Of a DNA stretch of 64,000 nt, positions 17,652 through 26,084 are shown piece after piece. Both the position numbers and the translations under genes were made by a program. The notes under the pieces were generated by a model. It was not told the DNA's origin. It did not search any database and saw only the letters and a program-made list of their open reading frames with translations. This DNA comes from Mesorhizobium sp. B2-1-8 (GTDB lineage: Bacteria > Pseudomonadota > Alphaproteobacteria > Rhizobiales > Rhizobiaceae), in NCBI RefSeq assembly GCF_006442545.2, contig NZ_CP083953.1:1-64000 (forward strand). The letters are read 5' to 3'. Each line of letters begins with the position of its first letter. The stretch's first letter is position 1.

Positions 17652-17906
17652 ATGAAGCTGCTGGCGAAACTGCTCCCCGCGTCTGTCTGCTTGGCGGCTT
17701 GCAGCGCGCAGGCAGACGATTCAAGCACCTACACCCTCTATCGTGGTTCGGTCACGGGAGAGATGCGAATCCACGTTGCGACCTTCGATGCAACCGAGAG
17801 CGAAGCCTATAATCACGAAAACTGTCAGATTGCCGCCGATCTGTTTCAAGCACAGCCAGGTGTTCTCGTCAGGTACTGGTGCGAGAAAGGCCGCTATCGA
17901 AAATGA
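17652..17906 (+). CDS. Small putative lipoprotein/exported protein
   Basis: An 84-residue protein with an N-terminal signal (MKLLAKLLPASVCLAAC) ending in a lipobox-like LAAC at about 14-17. The mature part is short with a Cys pair (ENCQIAADLF and YWCEKGRY). The ATG at 17652 has an excellent GGAGAGGGGA site, which supports it over the longer in-frame reading from 17316. Function is unknown; its location upstream of the conjugation operon suggests an envelope role. Confidence 0.6.
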   Translation: MKLLAKLLPASVCLAACSAQADDSSTYTLYRGSVTGEMRIHVATFDATESEAYNHENCQIAADLFQAQPGVLVRYWCEKGRYRK

Positions 17907-18382
17907 CGGCTCGTGACCGAGCGGGTCTTTCTACGCCCGTTGGGTTTCCTGCCTCGACGCGCCTATGTGGGACCAATCTTGACGCAAGGTCGTCGAAAGT
18001 AGAAGAGCAATCCTTATAGTGGGCTTTGGTCCTTCTGACTCGAACCCCGATGGGCGACAATACGGCCTCTACGAGGATCTCGCAGTATCGTGAGACTCGT
18101 AGGCCGCAGTTTATTCTAGTTCAGCCCTTGGAGTGACACCGACAAAAATACATTGGAGCGCCTGATCATCGAAATGGCGTCGGCGCGTGGTTTGCCAATG
18201 CCTCTCGTGCTTTGCAATGTCGGCAAGGGCGAGAGACGTAAACGTTGGGCGGTAATGCAGTGGTCTGGCAATGCCAGCATCCACCAGAGTGTTAATAATG
18301 TGACCGCTTGCACGTCACCCTCAGCGCAATGGGACGTTGCACCTTAAATCCTGCCGTGCATGCCATAGTACATGGTCCCTCA
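17907..18382. other. Intergenic stretch, no supported gene
   Basis: This 476-base stretch separates the small lipoprotein gene from the 3' end of virD4. It holds only short readings with no ribosome site or recognisable motif, for example a 64-codon TTG-started one at 18153. I saw no tRNA, no clear terminator and no insertion sequence in it. Confidence 0.5.
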
Positions 18383-20371
18383 TCAAGGGCCGGAAGGGAT
18401 TATCCCTGTCTCCAGCCCGAGTTCCGGTCCGGCATCTGGTACCGTCTCGTCGAATATCGCCGACCAGTCCCTCCCTCCCTTCCGGATTTGGAGAGCTCTC
18501 GATCTGATGGCAAGAGTCTTCAATCTCCGCGCAGCCGAATCGAATTGAGCTTCAATTGCCTCCACCGTCTGCACTCCGCGCACCAATCCCTCAGAGTTGC
18601 CATTTCCTTTTGATGTGTCAGCAGGCACGGCCGAATGTCGTTGGCCGGATGAAACCTCGCCGGTCTCACCCGAATTCTCATAGGTCTCGGTCGTCGCAGG
18701 AACGGCCCTTCGCGGAAGGAATTCCATTGCCGGAACGGAAGGAACGTGGCTGCGTGAGAAAGCCTCTAGCTCTCGGAAAGGCTTCGTTGCGAAGAAGCGC
18801 AGCTTGTCAGCAAGGATCGGGTTCTGTCCCTCGACAAGCACGAGCATCTTATCGGAGGGGAGCTGACGGATTTCCTGCGGCATTAGCAGGTCCCGCTCCC
18901 TTAGCTGCTCCACCTTGGTGCGGCGATGAAGGCCCATCAATTCGATCGTCCGCGACTCGGTCTTGTAGCGAACTGTGCGCCGACCAAGGCTTTTCGAGAC
19001 GGCCTCGGCAGTCGCTTGATCGTTCGCACCAAGGACAAGCTGATAGCCGCAGTTTCCCATCAGGGATTGCCGCGCGGTCTCGCCGTAGATCTCGTCCAGG
19101 TTTTTCAGATCCTGGACGATGAAGGCCATCTTGATGTTGTAGCCGGCAACATAGGGCAGCTTGCTGGTGATCTCGCTGAGCTTCTTCAGCTGGCGGAACT
19201 CATCGAGGAGGAAATAGACCTGGAGCGGCCGCCGATCATGCTCGAGCAGCAACGTGTCGAGCGTCTGCTGGACAAAAAGCGCCAGCAGCGGCTTCAACAG
19301 CGTTATGTCGGTGATGTTCGGCGCCAGATAGATCGAGATCGACCTGTACTTCAGAGCACGCAAATCCATATCGGTCACCGACGTCGCTGCGACCACCCGC
19401 TCGTTGCGGAAGGGCCGCAGGGCCTTCTGGATATCGAGCAGAGCGGAAGCCGCGGCGCGCTCGGAAAGCGCGATATAGGCATTGAAGCTCTCGACGGTAA
19501 ATCGCGAGAGGCTCGGCTCCTTTTCCTTGATGAGGGCCATGAGAGCCTGAAGGTTTACACCGCTGTTGAAGAAGGCGGTCACTTCGCCGAGATTGCGCCG
19601 GTCGCGGTAAAACACGCTCTCGTTGATGTAGCTAATTGCGCCAGCCATCACCTGCTGGGCGGTTGCTTGCCAGATCGAATTTTCGGAGTCGACGCTTTCG
19701 GGAACCAGAATGGTGGCGATGTTCTGGATATCGGTCGTGCGGTCACCGCGGTCGGGCCGGATGAAATCGAGCGGATTGTAGCGGTGCGTGCGATCCGATC
19801 CAGGCGCGAAGAGGAAGACCTGGTTGCCTTTCGATTTTCGGTAGCCGGCCGTCGACCGGAAAATCTCCCCCTTTAGGTCGGTGACGATCATTGATCCTTC
19901 ATGGGTGAGCGCGTTCGGAATGACGTAGCAAGCACCCTTCCCTGAGCGGGTCGGTCCGATGACCAGGTGATGCCGCTCGTCATCGACGCGCAGGATCTGG
20001 CGGCTGAAACGCCCGAGAATGTGCCCTTTGCGGCGAAACCATTTACCGCGGCGGAGCGACGCCATTGTCTGAAAATGCGCATCGCCAAGGGGGTTGGATA
20101 CTGGCCGAAGACCGACATAGGCAACAATGCCAGCGATGAAAAGCGCGGGGGCGGCGGCTCCAAGACCGACCCGCTGGAGCACCGGATTGTCGGCATAGAG
20201 CGCGAGCTGCTGAAGAGGTGCCCACGGGTTCGTGGTGATCGTGGCATCGATGACGCGGGCGTCGCCGTAGAGAAGCTTCAACGCCAAGCCATAGCCAAGC
20301 AGCCAGATGGCGAATGCGATCGCCAGACAGAACAAGAGATAGACGAGGCGCAGGGTGCCGGTCATGGTCAT
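18383..20371 (-). CDS. virD4: Type IV coupling protein VirD4/TraG
   Basis: Inner-membrane ATPase that brings the relaxase-DNA complex to the secretion channel. It has 662 residues with two N-terminal membrane helices (about 8-30 and 68-90), Walker A GPTRSGKG near 138-145, Walker B YFLLDEF near 388-394, and the coupling-protein block FIVQDLKNLDEIYG. A disordered Ser/Thr-rich segment follows residue 560. Its start overlaps the virB11 stop (ATGA), making it the last gene of the virB operon. Because a relaxase and oriT are present at 57-61 kb, DNA transfer is the likely job, though effector transport cannot be excluded. Confidence 0.93.
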   Translation of the reverse strand: MTMTGTLRLVYLLFCLAIAFAIWLLGYGLALKLLYGDARVIDATITTNPWAPLQQLALYADNPVLQRVGLGAAAPALFIAGIVAYVGLRPVSNPLGDAHFQTMASLRRGKWFRRKGHILGRFSRQILRVDDERHHLVIGPTRSGKGACYVIPNALTHEGSMIVTDLKGEIFRSTAGYRKSKGNQVFLFAPGSDRTHRYNPLDFIRPDRGDRTTDIQNIATILVPESVDSENSIWQATAQQVMAGAISYINESVFYRDRRNLGEVTAFFNSGVNLQALMALIKEKEPSLSRFTVESFNAYIALSERAAASALLDIQKALRPFRNERVVAATSVTDMDLRALKYRSISIYLAPNITDITLLKPLLALFVQQTLDTLLLEHDRRPLQVYFLLDEFRQLKKLSEITSKLPYVAGYNIKMAFIVQDLKNLDEIYGETARQSLMGNCGYQLVLGANDQATAEAVSKSLGRRTVRYKTESRTIELMGLHRRTKVEQLRERDLLMPQEIRQLPSDKMLVLVEGQNPILADKLRFFATKPFRELEAFSRSHVPSVPAMEFLPRRAVPATTETYENSGETGEVSSGQRHSAVPADTSKGNGNSEGLVRGVQTVEAIEAQFDSAARRLKTLAIRSRALQIRKGGRDWSAIFDETVPDAGPELGLETGIIPSGP

Positions 20372-21387
20372 TCCATGCGCGCGAAGAAGATCTCTGATAC
20401 GCTGCGGCGGCCGCCGTCGCGGCGAAGCTGAATGACGATCGGGATCACGCTTCGGATATAGGAGAGCAGGTCTGCTTTCGGATAGGCAGCGGAAAGGCCC
20501 GACTGCATGACCATCATGGCAAGCTGCTCGTATGCGCCGAGCGGGGTATCGGCATGCACCGTCGTCATCGAGCCTGGATGTCCGGTGTTGATTGCTCGAA
20601 GGAAAGTGAAGGCTTCCGATCCCCTCACCTCGCCGACGAACAAGCGATCCGGGCGCATGCGAAGCGAGGCCTCGAGCAGGCTCTGGATTGTCACGTTGGC
20701 GGTGCCCTGGTCGCCCTTCGATGCCAAGAGATGTACCGAGTTTGCCTGGGGTGGAAACAGCTCCCGCGTGTCTTCCAGCGTGACGATGCGTTCGCGGCTG
20801 TCGACTGACTTGAGGCAGGCATTGAGGAAGGTCGTCTTACCGCTCGAGGTGCCGCCGCTGATGAGGATCGAAACGCGATTGGCGATCGCTGACCGGACGA
20901 AGCCGTGGACATCCTCTGCGCGGAGGAGCCGGATCAGTTCACGGTCGATATCACTCACACTACCGATGGCAACGGAAACCCGCTCGAACGCACCGTTATC
21001 GCGATAGTCGTCCAGGCTGAAATCGCTGAGGACCTGCTTGCGCAGCGAGACGGCGCCGCCGTCGGGTGCCGCCGGCGGCAGCACGACCTGGATGCGCTCG
21101 CCCGTCGGCAAGGCAGCGCTCAGGATCGGGTTGGTGGGACTGATAAACTGGCTTGTCGAGGCCGCCACGCGCTCGCCGATGTTGACGATCTCTGCCGTCG
21201 TCAGCTCGGGAACGGAAAAGAACGCCATATGCTCGTCGCCTAGCCGCTCGACATAGACATGGCCCGGACGGTTGATCGAGACCTCCACGACACGAGGGTC
21301 ATTGAGGAACGGCTTCAGCGGCTCCAGCGCGCGGTAGAGAAAATAATGGCGATCGTTGCGGCCGAACTCAGTTGAGACCACGTTCAT
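20368..21387 (-). CDS. virB11: VirB11 ATPase of the type IV secretion system
   Basis: Hexameric cytoplasmic ATPase that powers pilus assembly and substrate handover. The 339-residue protein has Walker A SGGTSSGKTT (about 164-173), the Asp box TLEDTREL, Walker B LFVGEVRG and the His box HPGSMTTVHAD. The start at 21387 (MNVVSTEFGRN) is preceded by AAGGAG; a longer reading to 21585 runs inside virB10 and lacks family sequence. Overlaps are 20 bases with virB10 and 4 bases with virD4. Confidence 0.93.
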   Translation of the reverse strand: MNVVSTEFGRNDRHYFLYRALEPLKPFLNDPRVVEVSINRPGHVYVERLGDEHMAFFSVPELTTAEIVNIGERVAASTSQFISPTNPILSAALPTGERIQVVLPPAAPDGGAVSLRKQVLSDFSLDDYRDNGAFERVSVAIGSVSDIDRELIRLLRAEDVHGFVRSAIANRVSILISGGTSSGKTTFLNACLKSVDSRERIVTLEDTRELFPPQANSVHLLASKGDQGTANVTIQSLLEASLRMRPDRLFVGEVRGSEAFTFLRAINTGHPGSMTTVHADTPLGAYEQLAMMVMQSGLSAAYPKADLLSYIRSVIPIVIQLRRDGGRRSVSEIFFARME

Positions 21388-22591
21388 GACGGATCTCCTT
21401 GAGCGCTTCGGATAAGGGATCATCGTAGAGCGCCGAGAAGTCGAGGTCTTGGCGCACGAACACGAAGATGCGTTCGCCTTGAGCGACGCTGATGGTCGGC
21501 GGAATCTTGAGACTGTCGCTAAGCGCCTGATTGGCCATGTCGGAAATGGTCTGGGCGAGCGTGGTGCGGGCGATGTCCTCAGCACGCTGACCGTCGTCGC
21601 TGTTGTCCGTCGCGGATTGACTGCCTAAGCCGGTCAGATAGCTCGCGCCGCCGCCGACGATCGAAAGCAGGATGGCGGCGCCGAAGCGCTCCCGGAACTT
21701 GTTGTCGATCCGTCCGGTCAGGCCGGAACGGCCGAGGCTGTCGGCACCGATGGAACCGAGGCGAACGCTGACGCCGTCATCGCGAAGCATGCGCGTCCAG
21801 ATCACGAAGATCCGCGTCTGGCCGCGCACGATGTCCGACTGATATTCGCCGATGAGGCGCGTGCCGGTCGGAATGAGGACGCGCCTACCATCGAAGGAAT
21901 AGATGTCCTGCGAGACGATGGCGCGGATCTGGCCGGGCAGGTCGCTGACGATCGCGGTCTCCAGGATGCCGGGGATCAGCGTTCCTTCCGGCACCAGCGC
22001 GTCGATGCGATCGATCTTCCGGGCCTTTGCGGTGCGGTCGCCGAGGCGGATCGCTGCCGCCAGGAATTTGCTGTTGCGATCTTCGCCGGCGACGGTGGCG
22101 CCCTGCCCTTCCGTGGCTGCCGATCCGAGCTGTTCGCCGCTCGAAGCCTTGTTGTCGAAGACGATCATGTTCGAGCGGTAGCGCTCCGGGAATTCATCTT
22201 CCGGCGGAACCGCCGTCGTTTCGGGCGTGCGTGTGGCCGCGGGCGGAGGCGGAACGTTGAACTCCGTGGTATCGGAATGCTTTTCCTCCTTCGCCGGTGG
22301 CGGAGGTGGCGGGGGCAGCTGGATGACCTCAGGCACAGTCGGCTTCGGCTGCGGCTCACCATCGGGAACAAACGATGGCGGCCGAAACGTTGTGGTGGAG
22401 AACTCCTCGTCACCGGCGAGAATGTCGCGCTGCTGCGGCCGCCCGCCGGCGACGACGAAGTAGCCTGCAATCATGCCGGCCAGGATGAGAGTACCACCGC
22501 CGATCAACTGCTTGCGCCGAACGGTTCTGTCGGAGATCGTCGGCTCATCACGGCTAGCCAGGGCCTCAAGCTCGGGGCTGCGCTGGATCAA
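21368..22591 (-). CDS. virB10: VirB10 channel scaffold protein
   Basis: Spans inner and outer membranes and opens the outer-membrane pore. The 407-residue protein has a cytoplasmic head, one transmembrane helix (about 28-48), a proline-rich stalk (LPPPPPPPAKEEKH near 92-105) and a C-terminal TrbI/VirB10 beta-barrel domain (LVPEGTLIPGILETAIVSDL, then GTRLIGEYQS). The antenna region follows GSIGADSLGRSGLTG. Start and stop overlap virB9 and virB11 respectively. Confidence 0.93.
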   Translation of the reverse strand: MIQRSPELEALASRDEPTISDRTVRRKQLIGGGTLILAGMIAGYFVVAGGRPQQRDILAGDEEFSTTTFRPPSFVPDGEPQPKPTVPEVIQLPPPPPPPAKEEKHSDTTEFNVPPPPAATRTPETTAVPPEDEFPERYRSNMIVFDNKASSGEQLGSAATEGQGATVAGEDRNSKFLAAAIRLGDRTAKARKIDRIDALVPEGTLIPGILETAIVSDLPGQIRAIVSQDIYSFDGRRVLIPTGTRLIGEYQSDIVRGQTRIFVIWTRMLRDDGVSVRLGSIGADSLGRSGLTGRIDNKFRERFGAAILLSIVGGGASYLTGLGSQSATDNSDDGQRAEDIARTTLAQTISDMANQALSDSLKIPPTISVAQGERIFVFVRQDLDFSALYDDPLSEALKEIRHERGLN

Positions 22592-23400
22592 TTGCCGCTC
22601 CTCCTGCGCTTGATCGCGTGAGGATCCTCTTCCGGTCCAAGAACGCCAGGATCAGGCGCGCCAAAATCGGGTTTTCTGAGATTGAAGATGCAGACCCATT
22701 GGTCGCCGTCGCGCAGCGTGAACTGCGTGGCGGTCCCGTCGACGACGATGTAGTCGCCCTCCTTGCGGAAATTCTCGAGTGTCTCGGAGAAGTCCGAGTT
22801 GACGGCAAAGATCGCGGGCACGCGGCGGTCGAACTTGAAAAAAGTCTTGGCTCCGTCGTCGAAGACCATCAGCGGCTTCAGCCGTACATCGCCCGAGAAG
22901 GAATAGTCGATATTGACGTTGGCCTTGTCGATGCCGGCAATGTTCGGCCAGGCCGCGCGCTGCTCGGCTTCCTTGCGCAAGGAAGCGTTGAGGTTCTTCT
23001 CAGGATAGATGAAGCGGATGCCGAAGACCTCCCTAGCCGCTTCCGGCGCGTTGTCGCGCAGCTCGAGATAGTAGATGCGCTTGGTTGTGACCACGTTCAT
23101 GTTGGTGGTGGCGTTCTTTGCGATCGGCTTGACGAAAAGGATGTTGCCCTTCTCCGCGGGGACGACCTGCCAGCTGTCGGTGTCGCCAAGCGAGATCGTC
23201 TGGAACTTCTCGTCCTCGTCGAAAATGAGCATGGTGGAGATGCCATAGGTGGCAAAGACCTGGACGACGTTGTTCTCCTGATAGACGACGCTGGTGATGC
23301 GCCGATCAAGAGCCCCGCCCTTCGGCGTCTGCGCGGCATTTGCCACAGAGCCGAGTACTGAAAGGCACAACGCCGTGGCGAGGATTATCTTCGTCCCCAT
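22588..23400 (-). CDS. virB9: VirB9 outer-membrane core-complex protein
   Basis: Periplasmic/outer-membrane component that forms the core complex with VirB7 and VirB10. The 270-residue protein starts at 23400 with a signal peptide (IILATALCLSVLGSVANA) cleaved near residue 23. It has the CagX/VirB9 features: DRRITSVVYQENNVVQVFA, then IRFIYPEKNLNASL in the linker, and a C-terminal domain with VDGTATQFTLRDG. A longer in-frame reading upstream passes through virB8 and virB6 and is rejected. It overlaps virB10 by four bases and meets the virB8 stop at its start codon. Confidence 0.92.
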   Translation of the reverse strand: MGTKIILATALCLSVLGSVANAAQTPKGGALDRRITSVVYQENNVVQVFATYGISTMLIFDEDEKFQTISLGDTDSWQVVPAEKGNILFVKPIAKNATTNMNVVTTKRIYYLELRDNAPEAAREVFGIRFIYPEKNLNASLRKEAEQRAAWPNIAGIDKANVNIDYSFSGDVRLKPLMVFDDGAKTFFKFDRRVPAIFAVNSDFSETLENFRKEGDYIVVDGTATQFTLRDGDQWVCIFNLRKPDFGAPDPGVLGPEEDPHAIKRRRSGN

Positions 23401-24092
23401 CACTCGCTCCCCGGCGTCACGGTCTCCTGGTCGCGCCGGTAGCTGGTGACCTGGAAGCCGAGCGGGTTCTCGAAGCGCCACTCGTTCTTGATCGGCGTGT
23501 CGGTGTAGCGGAAGCGGACGACGGAGATCCAATGCCGGTCGATTGCCTCGGTCTCGCTCTTCTCGGTGGTGGAGAAGCGCACGATCGCCGTCGATCTGTT
23601 GGGGAAGCTGACCGATTTGATGTCGACCAGCACCCGCTTCAGCTTGCCATAAACCTTGGCAGGGTTTTGCGGATTGGCGGCGCTGTAGAGCGCTTGCAGC
23701 TCGCGCGCGGCATCGCCAGTCGAAAGAAGGGCAGCGATCCCGAATTTTTCCTCGATCGCATAAGGGTCGTAGGCTTCGCGGTTGCGGATATAGCGCACGA
23801 CATTGGCCTGGGTTACCGCCTCCTGCTCGGTGAGATTGGCGGGCCGCGTCAGGCCCGACTTCACCTCGATGTAGCCGGTGTTCTTGTCGACCTCGACCAG
23901 GTAAGGCTCGAAGCTCTTCAGCGGCAGCATCAGCACGACGGCGACGAGGCTGAACGCCGCGATCCCCGCAAAAACCAGGGCGAAGAACCAGGCAACGCGG
24001 CTGGAGCGTTTTGCCCGCTTGATGATCTCGGCCTCCCAGATCTCTCCTTCCTGGAAGTACGATCGCAGTCTGTCGTCGGTGCTGTCTGCCAT
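23400..24092 (-). CDS. virB8: VirB8 inner-membrane assembly factor
   Basis: Bitopic inner-membrane protein that nucleates the secretion apparatus. From the ATG at 24092, preceded by GACGGAAAGC, it has 230 residues: a short cytoplasmic tail, a transmembrane helix (about 33-55) and a periplasmic VirB8 domain (VDKNTGYIEVKSGL, YVIRNREAYDPY-like segment, and the conserved SVRFRYTDTPIKNEWR-like end, here VVRFRYTDTPIKNEWRFENP). An in-frame TTG nine codons upstream is possible but weaker. It lies 48 bases after virB6. Confidence 0.92.
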   Translation of the reverse strand: MADSTDDRLRSYFQEGEIWEAEIIKRAKRSSRVAWFFALVFAGIAAFSLVAVVLMLPLKSFEPYLVEVDKNTGYIEVKSGLTRPANLTEQEAVTQANVVRYIRNREAYDPYAIEEKFGIAALLSTGDAARELQALYSAANPQNPAKVYGKLKRVLVDIKSVSFPNRSTAIVRFSTTEKSETEAIDRHWISVVRFRYTDTPIKNEWRFENPLGFQVTSYRRDQETVTPGSE

Positions 24093-24140
24093 GCTTTCCG
24101 TCGAGGTTGGTTCGGGCAATCATCGGTATCGTTCGATCGT

Positions 24141-25142
24141 CTATCCGGGCGTTCCGGTAGCCATGATCGCGCGCTGCATCGCCTCGCGCGCAAGCGTGCG
24201 CGGCGGATGAAGCTGCGCCTGCACCCGGTGGACCGCGGCCTGCATCTGACGCGAGGACGTACCGATCGCCATGCGCCCGAGCATGATGCCTCGGTCGGTG
24301 AAGGCGCGTGATCGATGGCCGATTGGTGTGGCCAGACCGCCGACGATGCCTTGGGCGAGCGACTGGATCTGGATGAGGACGAAGGAGCCTGCGAGACAAA
24401 GCATGATAAAGGCGGCGAAATCGCTGAGCTTCAGTTCCCGATTGCCGGAAATCGCGTTGATCTTCGTGAGTTCGGGCGCCATCGCCGCGATCAGGAAGGC
24501 GGCGATGACATAGACGAAGAGCGGGATCAGCGCATAAAGCAGCGACTGATTCAGCCAGCCGATCGCGTAGTTGCGTGTCGGATTGAAGAACATGCAGGAG
24601 ATGAAGATCGGCGCGGTGCCGAGCAACACCCACAGGATCACCTTGGCAAGGACCAGGATGCCGAGCGCGATCGCCACGAAGAGCCCGGCGAAGACCATGA
24701 TCACCATGCCGATCAGCGCCGGCAGCACCGAAAAATAGCCGGCCTGTTCGGAAAAGGTTGAGGCCGCAACATTGGCCGTTTTCCAGATCTGCGAAAGCCC
24801 GTTGGTAGGCTCCGTGACGCCGGTACCCGAGGCGGCCAGCACCGCGCGGCCGGCAGCCTCCGGCACCTTCGTCAGCCAGTCATAGATGAGTGCATCGAAG
24901 TTGGACCAGGTGCCGACAAGGATGAATATGATGATGACGCGGGCTAGACGGCTGATGATCTCGACGACGCTCAGCCGGGAGGTTCCTAGAAAAAGTTGCG
25001 TTCCGTAGAACAGAACGACCAGAACGAAGAGCAGCCTCAACAGCGGCTCGATGTCCTTGGCTAACGCCTCGTATGCGCGCTGCGAAAAATTCTCGCCGGA
25101 TGCATCAATGCGCTGCAGCAGCTCTCCAATAAAATCCTCCAC
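24141..25142 (-). CDS. virB6: VirB6 polytopic inner-membrane channel protein
   Basis: The 333-residue protein is strongly hydrophobic, with about six membrane helices (roughly 34-55, 66-85, 145-165, 170-195, 208-232 and 245-265) and a soluble C-terminal tail with basic and Gln-rich sequence. This is the TrbL/VirB6 layout. VirB6 contacts DNA during transfer and stabilises VirB7, whose candidate gene lies just upstream in the operon. It starts 9 bases after that gene. Confidence 0.9.
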   Translation of the reverse strand: MEDFIGELLQRIDASGENFSQRAYEALAKDIEPLLRLLFVLVVLFYGTQLFLGTSRLSVVEIISRLARVIIIFILVGTWSNFDALIYDWLTKVPEAAGRAVLAASGTGVTEPTNGLSQIWKTANVAASTFSEQAGYFSVLPALIGMVIMVFAGLFVAIALGILVLAKVILWVLLGTAPIFISCMFFNPTRNYAIGWLNQSLLYALIPLFVYVIAAFLIAAMAPELTKINAISGNRELKLSDFAAFIMLCLAGSFVLIQIQSLAQGIVGGLATPIGHRSRAFTDRGIMLGRMAIGTSSRQMQAAVHRVQAQLHPPRTLAREAMQRAIMATGTPG

Positions 25143-25151
25143 CGCCCTGCC

Positions 25152-25376
25152 CTACTCCGATTGCTGTGCGCGACTATCGATCGCCGCAAGCGCAGCTGTG
25201 CCACCCGGGTTGACCAGTCGCATGGAACCGCACTCGGTACGGGTATCCTCGGCATAGCCGGTGAGATTGGCCGGCCGCTTGCACGGCGCGCTCTTCTCCT
25301 TGGGCGTGCCGCAGCCTCCCGAGACAACTGTGATCGCGAGAACGATCATACCCGTCAAAATCCTCGCCTTGCTCAT
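25152..25376 (-). CDS. Small lipoprotein, VirB7-like or entry-exclusion protein
   Basis: A 74-residue protein with a signal ending in a lipobox-like segment (VVSGGCG, lipid-bearing Cys near residue 22). The mature part has two further cysteines (APCKRPANLTGYAEDTRTEC). Its place between virB5 and virB6 and its lipoprotein nature fit VirB7, which anchors the core complex. In related plasmid systems, a small lipoprotein at this spot can instead act in entry exclusion. The start overlaps the virB5 stop as ATGA. Confidence 0.7.
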   Translation of the reverse strand: MSKARILTGMIVLAITVVSGGCGTPKEKSAPCKRPANLTGYAEDTRTECGSMRLVNPGGTAALAAIDSRAQQSE

Positions 25377-26071
25377 TTGTAGGTGAGCGCTTTTCTGGTG
25401 TTGGAAATGTCGGTGAGTTTGCGCTGATTGTCGGCCTGTAGCGACTGCACGGCGCCGTTCATCGTCCCGATCATCTCGTTGAGGGTGAGGCCGGTCTGCA
25501 CCTGGAGCTGTGTGTTCTGATCGATCGATCCCTTGATGTCCTTCGAGCTGCCGATCCCCTGCCCCGCACTTTCCAGCGCCGACCGCCGGGTCTCGACCGC
25601 CTGCTGCGAGCCGGTGATCAGCGCCGAAACGCCAAGGACGGTTTTCACCAGCTCCTCATAGGATTTGTCGCTGGCGAGCGAGCTGTCGTCCTTGCCCGAA
25701 AGCGACTTCACCAGCTGCAGCCCGTTCACGAAGAGCGTCGCCGCCTTGGCGATCTCGGGCCCCATCGAGCCGAAATTGGGCATGCCGCTCTGCAGGAGGC
25801 TATCGAAGGACGGCACCGAGGTGACGCTGAAGCCGTTGCCGATCGCGATATCCTTCAGCGACGCGGCATCGCTGCCGCGGTCGCCGGTAACCGCCTGCAG
25901 CGTCTTATCGACCGTCGTCAGAATATCCTTGTTGGTGTCGAGGATCTTGGCGGTCTTCTCGGCGGTGTCCTTGGCGACGGCATAATTTGTCTTGTCGATC
26001 ACCGGAATGTCGGCATGCGCCACCGTCGTACCGATGGCGGTCGTGGCGACCAGAGCGAGAAAGCATTTCAT
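25373..26071 (-). CDS. virB5: VirB5 minor pilus protein
   Basis: Secreted pilus-tip component thought to touch the recipient cell. The 232-residue protein begins with a signal peptide (KCFLALVATTAIGTTVAHA, cleaved near 20) and then is mostly helical. The C-terminal segment has the VirB5/TraC pattern of long helices with Gln and Asn (LQVQTGLTLNEMIGTMNGA). The ATG at 26071 has GGAGG upstream. It follows the internal lytic transglycosylase gene with a 13-base gap. Confidence 0.88.
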   Translation of the reverse strand: MKCFLALVATTAIGTTVAHADIPVIDKTNYAVAKDTAEKTAKILDTNKDILTTVDKTLQAVTGDRGSDAASLKDIAIGNGFSVTSVPSFDSLLQSGMPNFGSMGPEIAKAATLFVNGLQLVKSLSGKDDSSLASDKSYEELVKTVLGVSALITGSQQAVETRRSALESAGQGIGSSKDIKGSIDQNTQLQVQTGLTLNEMIGTMNGAVQSLQADNQRKLTDISNTRKALTYK

Positions 26072-26084
26072 AGAGGGCCTCCGA

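Noticed and set aside
18153..18347. 64-codon TTG-started reading before virD4's 3' end
   Set aside because: It has no ribosome site, no family pattern and no coding context.
22588..24633. Very long open reading through virB9, virB8 and part of virB6
   Set aside because: Upstream of 23400 the translation has no family sequence and lies in another frame of virB8 and virB6. The VirB9 signal peptide at 23400 marks the true start.
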